A stretch of 64,000 nt of DNA from assembly GCA_017413255.1 (NCBI GenBank), contig JAFPUC010000008.1, positions 1 to 64,000 on the forward strand, written 5' to 3'. The notes under the pieces were generated by a model. The model worked only from the letters and a program-made list of their open reading frames with translations, ran no database searches and had not been told where the DNA came from. Of the stretch, positions 25,792-34,649 are shown one piece after another (position 1 is the first letter of the stretch; the number at the start of each line of letters is the position of its first letter). The stretch is from Aeriscardovia sp. (GTDB lineage: Bacteria; Actinomycetota; Actinomycetes; Actinomycetales; Bifidobacteriaceae). The position numbers were made by a program, and so were the translations under genes.

Positions 25792-26261
25792 CTACCGCCT
25801 TACGTACTCCCCTTTGTACTCGTCTATAATTACATCCTTCCTCATGCGTCCGGCAAAGAGGGATGCTGCAAAGGTGCGGTAGAGCTTCCCCCCAGAGGCT
25901 GGATTTCCTTAGACAGGGCATATTTGCCGCCTTTGAGGGGCCACAGGCCGCCGCGCTCCATCTGCTCCTCCACCACCTGGAATACATGAAGGGGACGATG
26001 GAGGGGTTGAAAGGGGTATTGTAGCGGTAGAGGTCCAAAAGGGCCTTGAAAAAATCCTCGTCTCCAGCCGGGAGCGGAAAAGCGGGGAGTGCAGATGACA
26101 GAAGAGGGGGTGTACTGGGTAACTTCGGCAAAGTAGTCTCCTCCGGTAAAGTAGCCTGCCTCCACGTAGGGGATGGTAAAGACGGAAAAGCCCCTTTCCC
26201 TCAGGATCTGCTCTATAGCAGGCATCGCTCCGAGCTCTTCTTCGACTACGATTGAGGTCAA
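25792..26261 (-). pseudogene. Decayed gene with several frameshifts (about 155 codons)
   Basis: A start (TTG 26259-26261) with a strong AAGGAGGGGG site begins a frame TSIVVEEELGAMPAIEQILR... that moves between frames at about 26090, 25985 and 25890. Pieces in order are VEAGYFTGGDYFAEVTQYTP, PLPAGDEDFFKALLDLYRYN, VFQVVEEQMERGGLWPLKGG and LYRTFAASLFAGRMRKDVII, ending VRR at 25792. The pieces form a coherent protein-like series, so this is a once-intact gene. I do not recognise the family. Its GC content is host-like rather than AT-rich. Confidence 0.55.
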
Positions 26262-26324
26262 GACTTTCCCCCTCCTTTGCCGTACCATTGGCTCTATCCT
26301 ACCCAATCCCCCCCAGAAGACAGG

Positions 26325-27357
26325 TTAGAACCCCTCATCTTCCAGATCTTCAAGGGATATTGCGGGCACATTGGTCTTCACGAGGTAGGAGGCGTATGGG
26401 GGAGCCGTCGGTTATGCGGTTCAGATCCGAATCCGGGTTCCAAGGTACGTCCCTCAAGGCGGCCTGGTTGTGTGAGACTCTAAGCCTGAACTCATGGGAC
26501 CCCGATACCCCCTGATGGAAGGCCCTGGGGGATACTGTAGCTTTCTTGGGGAGGGCGTCCCCGTCTTTAAGGCGCTTTCTTAGGGAGGCCAGAGTCACAG
26601 ATTTTCCGGGCTCATGCACCAAAACCTGCGTCAGAACGTAGTCCGCGGAGTTCTCCTGTTTCTATTCCAGGACGATGGGCAGGCTGTTCTACGCTTCAGC
26701 CTTCAGTCTTTTTGACCCCACAGCTTCGCAAATCCACCTCCTGCAGTCTTCCACCAGATCCGGAGTAACTTCAAAAGGAATGTTGCGGTCGAACTTGTGT
26801 TTGAACTCGATTATGCACACCCTGCGGAAAACGGCGTCGTCATTGTCTTCGCTCACGGGGGGGGGAGGATGTTTAAGATTATGAAGGGCTTCCACCCGAT
26901 TGGTCGAAACCTCCTACAAATAAGCTTCTCTCATCGGGGTTGACATTGCCTTGTACCTCGATCTTGAACTGTGTGCTTAACCTCTCCCTAACTCATACTC
27001 CTCCCAAGGCGGGAGGCGCAGAAAAAAGGGGAATAGATTTGCGATAATGGAGTAATAAACGCGCTGGCCTTTCAACTCATACCCCTATTTCTCCTGCATC
27101 CAAGGGCAACCTGGTAGGCTATCTGTTCTCTGCGGTACGCTTGTCAATTTCTCCTTTCGCCTTCCTCAGTACATAGGAAAAATCGTTCCTTTGGTTTGCA
27201 AAGTAACCTAACCCTCTGGGAAGGTTGTTATTTCTGGAGCCCTTGATCAAGAGATCTAATGCACCCTCGTCTCTACAGGAGAGACAATTCAGGAAGGCTT
27301 CTATCCTATCTTTTGCGCCTATCGTAGCTCCGCATCTTTTCCTAAGATGGCGCCCTA
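26325..27357 (-). pseudogene. Heavily decayed gene remnant(s) upstream of the previous pseudogene
   Basis: Reading the minus strand from 27357 down, protein-like segments follow each other in shifting frames. First come RHLRKRCGATIGAKDRIEAF through GEIDKRTAENR (27119-27357), then ELKGQRVYYSIIANLFPF, then STQFKIEVQGNVNPDERSLF. Next is STNRVEALHNLKHPPPPVSE to WICEAVGSKRLKAEA, followed in frame after two TAG codons by ADYVLTQVLVHEPGKSVTLA, and finally VKTNVPAISLEDLEDEGF ending at 26325. The SEDNDDAVFRRVCIIEFKH part resembles either the end of a D5/P4-type phage helicase or a PD-ExK nuclease strand; neither is secure. At least four frameshifts and two stops are present. Confidence 0.45.
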
Positions 27358-27523
27358 ATTAGATAGAAAAAAGAACTACCGATATGTTTTAATCTCTTAT
27401 TCGACCCCGCTCCATGTTAAAAGCGATTGAAAAACTCAATTACATCCGCCCCCATTGTGGGCCGGTCATGCGCTCTAAGGGTTATAAACCGAATCAACTT
27501 GGACGGAGGATAACAAAAAATAA

Positions 27524-27582
27524 GGGCAAATGGCTCATAAACAGGCTTGTTAACGCCCCGCTGGAAATGAAGCCATTTGCCC
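27524..27582. repeat. 12-bp perfect inverted repeat with 35-nt spacer
   Basis: GGGCAAATGGCT (27524-27535) is exactly complementary in inverted order to AGCCATTTGCCC (27571-27582). A further short palindromic element AAAATG-GG-CATTTT follows at 27584-27597. It lies just downstream of the 45-codon gene at 27620 and has no T-tract, so it is not an obvious terminator. It could be a protein-binding site or a remnant end of a mobile element. Confidence 0.4.
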
Positions 27583-27619
27583 CAAAATGGGCATTTTGCC
27601 ACAGGATACTAATAGAGAT

Positions 27620-27757
27620 TTATATCTCCCTCGGGCGCACCTCCTCGCAGTCAGCCTTAAATTTATCAAGATCGGCTTTCAATTCGGCATAGTCTGCATC
27701 TAAAGCGGCCAGGTCGTCGTTTAATACATCCTGCCTAATCTTATCATATTCTAGCAT
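27620..27757 (-). CDS. 45-aa helical protein, paralogue A
   Basis: A short gene with a good ribosome site (AGAGGAG, 7 bases before ATG 27755-27757) encoding 45 residues: MLEYDKIRQDVLNDDLAALD, then ADYAELKADLDKFKADCEEV, then RPREI. The product is charged, helical, with one Cys. The gene at 35338-35475 has exactly the same length and shares LDADYA-x-LKADL-x-KF-x-ADCEE-x2-PREI, so the pair is certainly paralogous and under selection or recently copied. No family is recognised. Both copies have a conserved 19-bp element about 150-160 bp upstream. Confidence 0.65.
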   Translation of the reverse strand: MLEYDKIRQDVLNDDLAALDADYAELKADLDKFKADCEEVRPREI

Positions 27758-28455
27758 TTGGCTACTCCTCTTTTTCATCATTTCGTCTTCGCCCAAGCTT
27801 CCAGTACTGCTTTCGGCCTTTTACAAAAGTGGGATCGCTATACCTAGGAAGGCCAAAACTTGGGAGTTCCAAGGAGAAATGTAAGCCCTCTACCCCTTCT
27901 AACCTTCCATGGGCAAATCTATAATGATCCGATATACGTTTTCTTGCTGTGGTACCTTCCTACGCTTTTCATACTTCGGAGACTTTTGGTTATTGCAAAT
28001 GAAATAAACGGTTTTATAGATTGCCTAAGGTTGGGATCATTTAAGGAAGCTGGAAAAATAGAGCATGAGATTATCTAAGAAGGAGCTAGAATACTAGGCT
28101 CGGCTATAACTTTTTAGTGCAAAAACCTATTGATGAAATAGGGAAGCATTTGGGACAGCATTGCAACACATTGCTCCCCCGGACACTAATACACAAAACT
28201 CTCGATATATGTCATCCTAACTCGACGGCGCCCTCTACCTGTGAGATGTATGGGAAGCAAATTATTGTATATGAATGGAGCTATGGATAAGGGTTTCATC
28301 CAGGCACTTGATGAGCCCACACCTGAGCCTGTTAAGGAGACTGCTACTCCTGCTACCTCATAGGACAAATCTGCAGCATGATGGGTAGTGGGCAAAAGGT
28401 GTATGCTGTCCTTTGGAATCCTGAAAATTATGATAGAGCGGCTGAGGACCCTAAT
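27758..28455. other. Region between the 45-aa gene and the murA fragment
   Basis: About 700 bp with no gene I can support. It carries the conserved 19-bp element (27913-27931). A plus-strand open stretch at 27860-28078 and a 31-codon stretch ending PTPEPVKETATPATS near 28360 are protein-like but lack starts, ribosome sites or relatives. It is probably decayed sequence at the junction between two accessory units. Confidence 0.4.
27913..27931. promoter_or_regulatory. Conserved 19-bp element upstream of 45-aa gene A
   Basis: GCAAATCTATAATGATCCG here matches GCAAATCTATAATAATCCG at 35616-35634 in 18 of 19 positions. Both lie upstream of the paralogous 45-codon genes, at 156 and 141 bp from their start codons. 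The element contains TATAAT on the plus strand and TATTATAG/CATTATAG on the minus strand, so a promoter in either direction is possible. No convincing -35 box was found. Confidence 0.4.
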
Positions 28456-28459
28456 TGGA

Positions 28460-28736
28460 AGGGAGGAGGCGTTTGTTTTGGCTACCCCAGCTTCTTTTTC
28501 GGCATCGTCCTTTGCGCCATGGAGGCGCAAAAGATTTGCGACCGCCCTCACACCCCTAATATCAGGGATGCTCTGTATTACCGATTCCCAGGGGCCAAAA
28601 GAGATGCCACCGTTGCCCTGCTCACAAAGTTTTTGGCACCCTTCACCCGTATTTCGCCCTTCAAAGGGCTTCCACCCCACACGGTAAGGGTATCTTCCCC
28701 ACCGCAGGTCTGGCTTTGCTCAGAGCTTGTGTTCAT
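28460..28736 (-). pseudogene. 5' fragment of murA (frameshifted duplicate)
   Basis: On the minus strand ATG 28734-28736 opens MNTSSEQSQTCGGEDTLTVW, then GGSPLKGEIRVKGAKNFVSR and ATVASLLAPG, matching the first 50 residues of MurA. One base is missing in the G-run after APG. Homology then continues in the next frame as ESVIQSIPDIRGVRAVANLL, RLHGAKDDAEKEAGVAK and TNASSLP, to about MurA codon 88, and stops. The similarity also extends about 60 bp upstream (GATTATCTCACAGC and flank), so the promoter was copied too. The orientation is the same as real murA, 7.5 kb away, making a direct repeat. Confidence 0.85.
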
Positions 28737-28800
28737 ACTTAGGATTATCTCACAGCAGCGTAAAAATCGGATTTCTTGACTGCGAACGCAGAGATTGAAC

Positions 28801-29089
28801 TTGATATTTTTGTTATATACCTCAGATTTCTAATTTCAAAGTAAGAACTGAAACTAAGATTGTAGTTTCTAATGCAAATAGTTGGCTTCTCTAGATCCCA
28901 TGGAAGGAAATAAAATAAAAATGACAATACTGCCCTACTGTACTAAAAGAAATAAAGAGCCTATAGGCCAGTCAGAAAGTGGGTAAAGGGGAATCCATTG
29001 TTCTTCGTCTACGTAAAGGTATAAACGATCACGTCAATGGGCTGTCTTTAATGGATGCTATCTTTTCCCTTCCCCTCTTTCTCTACTAT
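28801..29089. other. AT-rich stretch without a supported gene
   Basis: Between the upstream flank of the murA fragment and the next pseudogene. It is AT-rich with frequent stops in all frames. A plus-strand reading frame at 28979-29215 overlaps the end of the decayed minus-strand gene and has no protein-like features. Confidence 0.4.
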
Positions 29090-29944
29090 TCAGAAATTGT
29101 TAGGGCTAAGTGCTTGGCAAATGATTGCCATCCAGAGCAAATGTCTCAGATTGCAATTCTTTTTAAATTCACTAATATCGGGCAACTCATCCCTGTAATT
29201 AAGTCTGGACGGTAACGCCTTAAATAATGCATCATCCATAGCATCATCCAGCTCTTCTTCTGCTTTTATCGAATTGCCAAAATAATTCTTAATATCACCA
29301 GGATTATTAAATCTGTTGTTTCGAATGAGGCAGCGAACCTTCTGCACGCAATCTAAGATTTGTTTTATTGCAGGATCTTCGCTTTCTAAAAGATAAGAAA
29401 AAAGTGGGAAAATAATGTTTAGCATACCCGCGGTTAAATGTTCCTTATCCTTAGTTACGTCATACAATGCCCTGAAGCCAGAGTATCTAAAAATGGCAAA
29501 TATAAGACTGTCTCCGCTGCATTTTTACCTTTCAGGAGCCAGTAGTTGTACTTCGGAATGATAATCTTTCTATCAATGGTATTGAAATCGGTATCATCAA
29601 GATAATACGCGCGAGGTGAAGTGTCTAGTGGCACAAAAAGATAGCCCCTCTTTTCTTTGGCCATCCATGCCTCTCCTAGTACATCTTCTCTTTTCCTCCT
29701 CTTACGGGCATAGTACCTTTGACAAAGCTGTTCATTGATTCCCCACTTATTGCCGTCTTCGTATGGGAAGTAGTAACAAGCTTCAGTTATGGGAAACTCT
29801 CCCTCACTTTTCTTCTTAAGGCACTTCACATCAGATGAAATATAGGGAGGTATGCAGCTACACAATCCATCAGTCTTTGGAAGAAAATAATTAAACTTGC
29901 TAATTAAACAAAATTGAAATGGAAATAGGATTTTTTTTATTCAT
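29090..29944 (-). pseudogene. Unidentified gene broken by shifts at A-runs
   Basis: Protein-like sequence of about 280 codons on the minus strand, broken twice at homopolymers. ATG 29942-29944 begins MNKK, and an A8 run must lose or gain a base to enter the frame ILFPFQFCLISKFNYFLPKT and PPYISSDVKCLKKKSEGEFP. A second shift at an A5 run (about 29523) leads from IPKYNYWLLKGK into CSGDSLIFAIFRYSGFRALY and KDKEHLTAGMLNIIFPLFSY, ending PNNF at 29090. The composition is AT-rich. No family is recognised. Homopolymer sequencing error is an alternative to true decay. Confidence 0.55.
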
Positions 29945-30187
29945 ATCTCCCAGTTGTCCCCTAGGTGGGTCTGACCATCTACTAACAGGCTAATAACTTG
30001 CTTTGCTCTTTTTTTAATCATCTCCTCCCTCTTTTCTTCGGAGGTATCTTCACGCAGACCATCGAAATTATTTGCTTTGATCTGATCATGCAAATAATCT
30101 AACCATGTGTATGTACCCATGATTTTCTCCTTCTGTCAGATTTTTATTTTATTGTGCAAATCTCCATATCATTTATTATACCATTTC

Positions 30188-30581
30188 TTAATTCAAATAA
30201 AGTTCACTCAGCTGACATATGATCAAGCAGTGCTCAAATAGCGGCACCATAAATCTCCCAATTATCCCTTTTGAGGGAAATTTATAGACGATTCTCCTTT
30301 TATTCTTATCAAGTCCCATCCTGTTTATCTTTCTTTCAGACTTGCCAATCTGCAGGAGATCTTCATATTTGGACATATGCCCATACCCTACACAGAGGGT
30401 AACGAGCTCATCCGCGGCCTTTTCAAATTCTCCAAAGTGAGAGAAGGGAAGGTATGTGTGAGGAAAATCTCTTTCAAGGCCCTTCTAATATTTTCTTTGG
30501 GTAGAAAATGCCGTAGATATAGCCAAAGTGTCGTTTCTTAGTCTCGTTGGCGCCAGAGTTCAAAACTACACAAATGCCGCA
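30188..30581 (-). pseudogene. Unidentified gene remnant with one frameshift
   Basis: The minus strand reads CGICVVLNSGANETKKRHFG and YIYGIFYPKKILEG, then shifts frame at about 30485 into LERDFPHTYLPFSHFGEFEK, AADELVTLCVGYGHMSKYED and LLQIGKSERKINRMGLDKNK, ending LSELYLN at 30188. No start codon with a ribosome site was found, so the 5' end is lost or shifted as well. It lies upstream of the previous pseudogene in the same direction and could be part of the same decayed unit. Family unknown. Confidence 0.45.
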
Positions 30582-30839
30582 CTAATTCAGTAGAAAAGAA
30601 GAATTGACTTTATGGAATTCGTGCCCTTATAACATCGCCTGAAGTCCGTGGAAGTGTGAGAGGAAGAGAGGGGAGAGCCTTTTAGTCATGCAGTGAGGTA
30701 TGGGAGGTGGTGCGTGGAGGTAAGGATACTGGAATAAAAAAGGGCGTGCTGAAGTTTTGGCGTGCTGGGAACAGTATGGCAGAAACCCAGAAATACGTTA
30801 GGCTCTGAATAAGGCTAAAAAAGAACCTGCCCTCATCCT

Positions 30840-32136
30840 TTATCTAGTTTTAACGTCCTCCCATACATCCCAAGCGGAGTAACAATCGTCTTTGGCATTT
30901 GTCCAGTCGCCGTAGGCCGCGTCCCATTGCCTGCCTGCCGCTACGACCGGCTTCGTATTCGTCATAAGCTTCATCATATTCGGATTCGTCATAGGCGTCT
31001 TTGGCTTCATCCAGCCTGTCTTCCGCCTCTCTGAGTCTCTCTTGGGCTTCGCCTGTTTTATCGCTAGCCCTGTAGCGAGCGTCCTGCGCTCTTTGGTAGG
31101 CCTCGTAAGCTCTATCCAGCTTGTCAGAATCTCCGTATCTTAAATCTTTGTATGCCCGCTTCGCATCGTCTTCCCTGCTTTGTGCAGCTCTCTCAGCTTC
31201 TTGAGCTCCCTCGTACCTAGATTCTGCGGAGTCGTAGGCGCTCTGGGCGGCATCTATCCTGGCCTTGGCCGCGTCCAACCTGTCTTTAGCTGCCATATAT
31301 TTATCATGCTTGACATCGCGCTCATTTTTGGCTTCATCTAGCCTGTCTTGAGCCCTCCCCCATGCATTCCAAGTGCTTTCCCATTTGCTAAAGGCCTTTT
31401 GAATTCCCATATAGGCGCTGTCCCACTTGTTATAGGCGGCATTTTCTTTACCTGTGGAAGATTGCCACCTGGAAATGGCATCTTAAATTTCTGAGTAAGC
31501 TCTTTCCCAGTTGCGCCATGCAGAATTTAATTTGATATAACTGGAATTGCGGTTGTTGAAATCAGCATCACATTCGTCCTCGCAAGCTTTTGCTTTGCGC
31601 ACTGCGTCATTGCATTTGGCGCGGGCCCGCGCCATTTCACTCTTTGACTCCTGCAGCTTAGCATCAGCATCCTCCACCTTGCGCTTAACTTCCCCGCGTT
31701 TTGCTTGGAGTGCGTCATATTTTTCTTTGGCCGCCATATATTTGGCGTAAATGTCGTCATATTTGGCTTTGGCCTTTTCAATTTTTCTTCCGGTGGCCTT
31801 TTTTAATTTCTCATCGGCTTTTTGCAGCTTGTCTTTTGCGGCGTCATATTGTGCATCTATAGCCGTGTATTTGAACTCTGGGGCATTGGCTTTGGCCCTC
31901 TTAAATTCAGCTTCAGCCATGCTTAAATTAGATTCTGAGGCCTTTACTTTGCTATAATCGACGCTCAACTCATTTTTGTCGACTGCCAATTCATTTTGAG
32001 CGGCGGTGAGTTTATTTTGATCAGCAGCATATTTAGAGTCTATGGCCTTAAATCCGTCATAGGCCGTTCTTAACTCGTCAAACAGGGAGTTATATCTAGC
32101 TTTGGCAGTTTGCCAGTCTCCGTTGATGTCCGACAT
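30840..32136 (-). pseudogene. Long Ala/Lys/Asp-rich coiled-coil gene with Trp clusters, interrupted
   Basis: ATG 32134-32136 opens MSDINGDWQTAKARYNSLFD and 217 residues of near-continuous coiled coil (SKYAADQNKLTAAQNELAVD, AKDKLQKADEKLKKATGRKI). An in-frame TAA at 31483-31485 follows, and the same frame then continues without a break as DAISRWQSSTGKENAAYNKW and YMGIQKAFSKWESTWNAWGR into another coiled coil (AKDRLDAAKARIDAAQSAYD). Near 30925-30950 one base is lost: the coding signal moves to QWDAAYGDWTNAKDDCYSAW and ends at 30840. Trp-rich patches thus sit at the start, middle and end of about 430 codons. It has no signal peptide or membrane segment. The two halves could instead be separate proteins. 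Function unknown. Confidence 0.6.
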
Positions 32137-32648
32137 AAACTCTCTTACACTTCCTTTTCACTTGTCATTTTCTCCCGAGCCTCAAGCAGAGCCTTCTGTC
32201 TTTTTTGGGATTGATTTTAGAGAGGTTCATATGCCGTGGCGGGGAAACTTTTTCCACTTTTATTTACCAAAGAAAACAGTAATAAACGCTATTTTAAATT
32301 ATTTCCCCTGTATGAAGATGGTGTGCTCCCGATAGTCTAACATCTATGACTACCCTTGAAAACATGAATTGTGACTTCCAATCACTTTGTTACAAAGCTG
32401 TAGGGTCGGATGGAATATGGGATTAGTATTGAGGCTAAAAGAAAAGGTGCCAAACGAGCAATAAGATTTCATTCCTTCCCAATGTATGATAATTTTCAAT
32501 TCTTTATTAATGTACTCCATTACCCTATTCAAGAAAACTAACCTTAAGATTTATACAGTTGAGTTTAATCGCACATACCTTCCCGTTGTTTTTAAGAGTC
32601 TTTTAAGTGCTATCTATTTAAATTATTGTCCCACTATTATCAACACAC
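32137..32648. other. AT-rich intergenic region without supported gene
   Basis: About 510 bp between the coiled-coil gene and the restriction endonuclease. A short minus-strand stretch just upstream of 32136 reads QSQKRQKALLEAREKMTSEK before a stop and may be the end of a lost gene. Nothing else is coding-like. The promoter of the coiled-coil gene should be in the first 150 bp. Confidence 0.4.
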
Positions 32649-33542
32649 TTATTGATGCGTTTCCTCTAAATATTCTTCGATTTTTTCCGAGATATTTGCG
32701 TATACCTCTTCTTCTTTTGCATTGAAATAATTTTTTAACATGTTTAATACTATTCCTTTTGGAAATATTATCGGTAATATTTGTTCCCTTATATCCTCGT
32801 TATTAAATAATTTTCTATAGATTGATGGAGATAAATCCTTTAATTCCTCAAAAGTTTCTTTGCTATTGCTGTCAAGGTTAATTTCGGGCATATCTGGCAG
32901 CGTCCTTTTCCATTTAGTGAGGTGGCCTATAATTTCATTCCACATTTCATATGGGAAATCTTTAATACCATTTTTAGAAAACATTTCACCCCCATAGTAA
33001 AGCTTTGGGTGGCAACCGTACGCCTCTGCCATTTCAAACATTTGACCTGCGTAGTACCTCTTATTTTTCTTTAACGAGTCATCTATAAACCACATTATCG
33101 GTATTACTTCATTTCTCTTGTACTTGCATGACGCCTCAAAATATTTAGCCTCAAAATTTGAAAATTGCCCCACCTTTTTAGTGCTGTCGTGGTCATCTCT
33201 TACTTTCTGTTCAATAAGATATACAACGTTGCCCTTCCTAAACAACTGATCAATATCGTATGTTTGTCCGTCTCTTGTTTCACGCTCTGATAATTTCTTT
33301 GGCAGCATTTCAAATTTCAATACTCTGAAATATGCTTCCATTATGTCTTCTAGCGCATCTCCAAATTTAATTTCATGGGATTGGGTTACATTCTGTATTA
33401 GCTTTGTTCTTGGTGTTGTCGGTCTAAATAATCCAACATACCTGTCTGGAGAGCTCTCTATTTTTATTACCAAATCTGCGGCGCTGCCTTCAAATAGTTT
33501 GGTATTTAATTTATTTACAAAAGCATCATAATCCATTATCAC
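32649..33542 (-). CDS. Type II restriction endonuclease, HinfI/TdeIII-like
   Basis: A 297-residue nuclease directly downstream (18 bp) of its cognate-type methylase. A PD-(D/E)xK core is visible: YDIDQLF (Asp) and VVYLIEQKVRDDHDSTKK (Glu-x-Lys), followed by FSNFEAKYFEASCKYKRNE. Context and this motif suggest the HinfI (GANTC) type, or the related TdeIII fold. The start is GTG 33540-33542 or ATG 33534-33536. The gene is markedly AT-rich compared with the core genome, evidence for horizontal transfer together with the methylase. It appears intact, so the system may be functional. Confidence 0.75.
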   Translation of the reverse strand: MIMDYDAFVNKLNTKLFEGSAADLVIKIESSPDRYVGLFRPTTPRTKLIQNVTQSHEIKFGDALEDIMEAYFRVLKFEMLPKKLSERETRDGQTYDIDQLFRKGNVVYLIEQKVRDDHDSTKKVGQFSNFEAKYFEASCKYKRNEVIPIMWFIDDSLKKNKRYYAGQMFEMAEAYGCHPKLYYGGEMFSKNGIKDFPYEMWNEIIGHLTKWKRTLPDMPEINLDSNSKETFEELKDLSPSIYRKLFNNEDIREQILPIIFPKGIVLNMLKNYFNAKEEEVYANISEKIEEYLEETHQ

Positions 33543-33560
33543 TGTGATACGCGCTCTTCC

Positions 33561-34649
33561 TTATAAGTTAGTTTCCCTTTGATACCTATATCGCAATGAA
33601 TCTAATGTCACAAATTCCCCATCATCGTTTTTCACCCAGAAGTAACTCCAGCCATTATTATTCACAAGCCCTAGCATTTTTGCAGACATTTTATGAATAG
33701 ATAAATCTTCCACCCCATCATTTACATATCCAGTGGCGGTAATAGTTACTTCTTCACTTCCATCCTTGCTGTATAACTTTTGGCCCGGACGTATGTATCC
33801 ATACTCCATCAGCTTTATCATTGGAACCTTTGGAGGCTTTACTTCTAACTTTAGATTTGTTACATCATCCAGCACGGGCTGTATGCTATCTAATCTTTTT
33901 TGCGCATATTTTATATATTTTTTCTCTCTTTCAAAACCTACATAATTTCTTCCTGTAGCTTTTGCCATTACGCCAGTTGTCCCTGTACCAAAGAACGGAT
34001 CCAAGACTAAATCACCAGGCTTGGAAGAAGATATTATGACCTTATACAACAATTCTTCTGGTTTTTGCGTTGAATGAACCTTTTGTCCCTTTTCATCTTT
34101 AAGCCGCTCAGTTCCAGTGCAGATGCCAATATTCCATACGCTTTTCTCTTGTTTACCGTTATTCAAATATTTCATAGTTTTGTAGTTAAAGGTATATTTG
34201 GCATTTCTGCTTTTAGTGCACCACAGTAATGTTTCATGTGAATTTTGAAATCTTGTACCTCCAAAATTTGGAACTGCGTTAGGCTTAGACCATATAACAT
34301 CATTTAGGATCCAAAATCCCATGTTTTGCATGATATAACCTAATCTGTATATATTTTGGAAGGATCCTATAATCCATATCGATGCATTTTTTTTCATTAC
34401 TCTTTTGCATTCGATCAACCATTTTGTCGTAAAGTCATCATATTCTGCGTAATCATCAAATTTATCCCATTCGTCTTCAACTCCTGCAAATTTTGTTCCA
34501 TTCGTTCTACGCAAAATACCATCTGTTTGCATAAAATATGGCGGGTCTGCAAAAACAAGATCTACGCTTTCTGCTGGCATTTTCTTTATCTCATCTATAC
34601 AATTTCCTTCAATAATTTTATTAATATAAAAATTCAAATCATTATTCAT
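33561..34649 (-). CDS. DNA adenine methyltransferase of the CcrM/M.HinfI type
   Basis: A 362-residue beta-class N6-adenine methylase: the catalytic DPPY (VDLVFADPPYFMQTDG, about 30-45) precedes the SAM motif LVLDPFFGTGTTGVMAKATG (about 217-236). HSTQKPEELLYKVI is also conserved. The C-terminal 80 residues (MEYGYIRPGQKLYSKDGSEE, then SIHKMSAKMLGL) form the RAMA domain found in CcrM and M.HinfI. The predicted target is GANTC, by analogy only. It precedes and probably is co-transcribed with the endonuclease. Base composition is strongly AT-rich. Start at ATG 34647-34649. Confidence 0.88.
   Translation of the reverse strand: MNNDLNFYINKIIEGNCIDEIKKMPAESVDLVFADPPYFMQTDGILRRTNGTKFAGVEDEWDKFDDYAEYDDFTTKWLIECKRVMKKNASIWIIGSFQNIYRLGYIMQNMGFWILNDVIWSKPNAVPNFGGTRFQNSHETLLWCTKSRNAKYTFNYKTMKYLNNGKQEKSVWNIGICTGTERLKDEKGQKVHSTQKPEELLYKVIISSSKPGDLVLDPFFGTGTTGVMAKATGRNYVGFEREKKYIKYAQKRLDSIQPVLDDVTNLKLEVKPPKVPMIKLMEYGYIRPGQKLYSKDGSEEVTITATGYVNDGVEDLSIHKMSAKMLGLVNNNGWSYFWVKNDDGEFVTLDSLRYRYQRETNL

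Noticed and set aside
25797-26200. Phytoene desaturase (CrtI-like) identity for the pseudogene, from ERGGLWPLKGGKYAL
   Set aside because: Only a short WxPKGG-like pattern matches, and no FAD-binding GxGxxG motif or other CrtI segment is present in the reassembled pieces.
27414-27692. 92-codon plus-strand reading frame (MLKAIEKLNYIRPHCG...)
   Set aside because: Its 3' part is antisense to the well-supported 45-codon gene at 27620-27757, it has no clear ribosome site, and its composition is not protein-like.
30850-32136. WXG100/ESX secretion substrate identity for the Trp-rich coiled-coil gene
   Set aside because: There is no central W-x-G turn, the length is far above 100 residues, and no ESX/T7SS gene is nearby.
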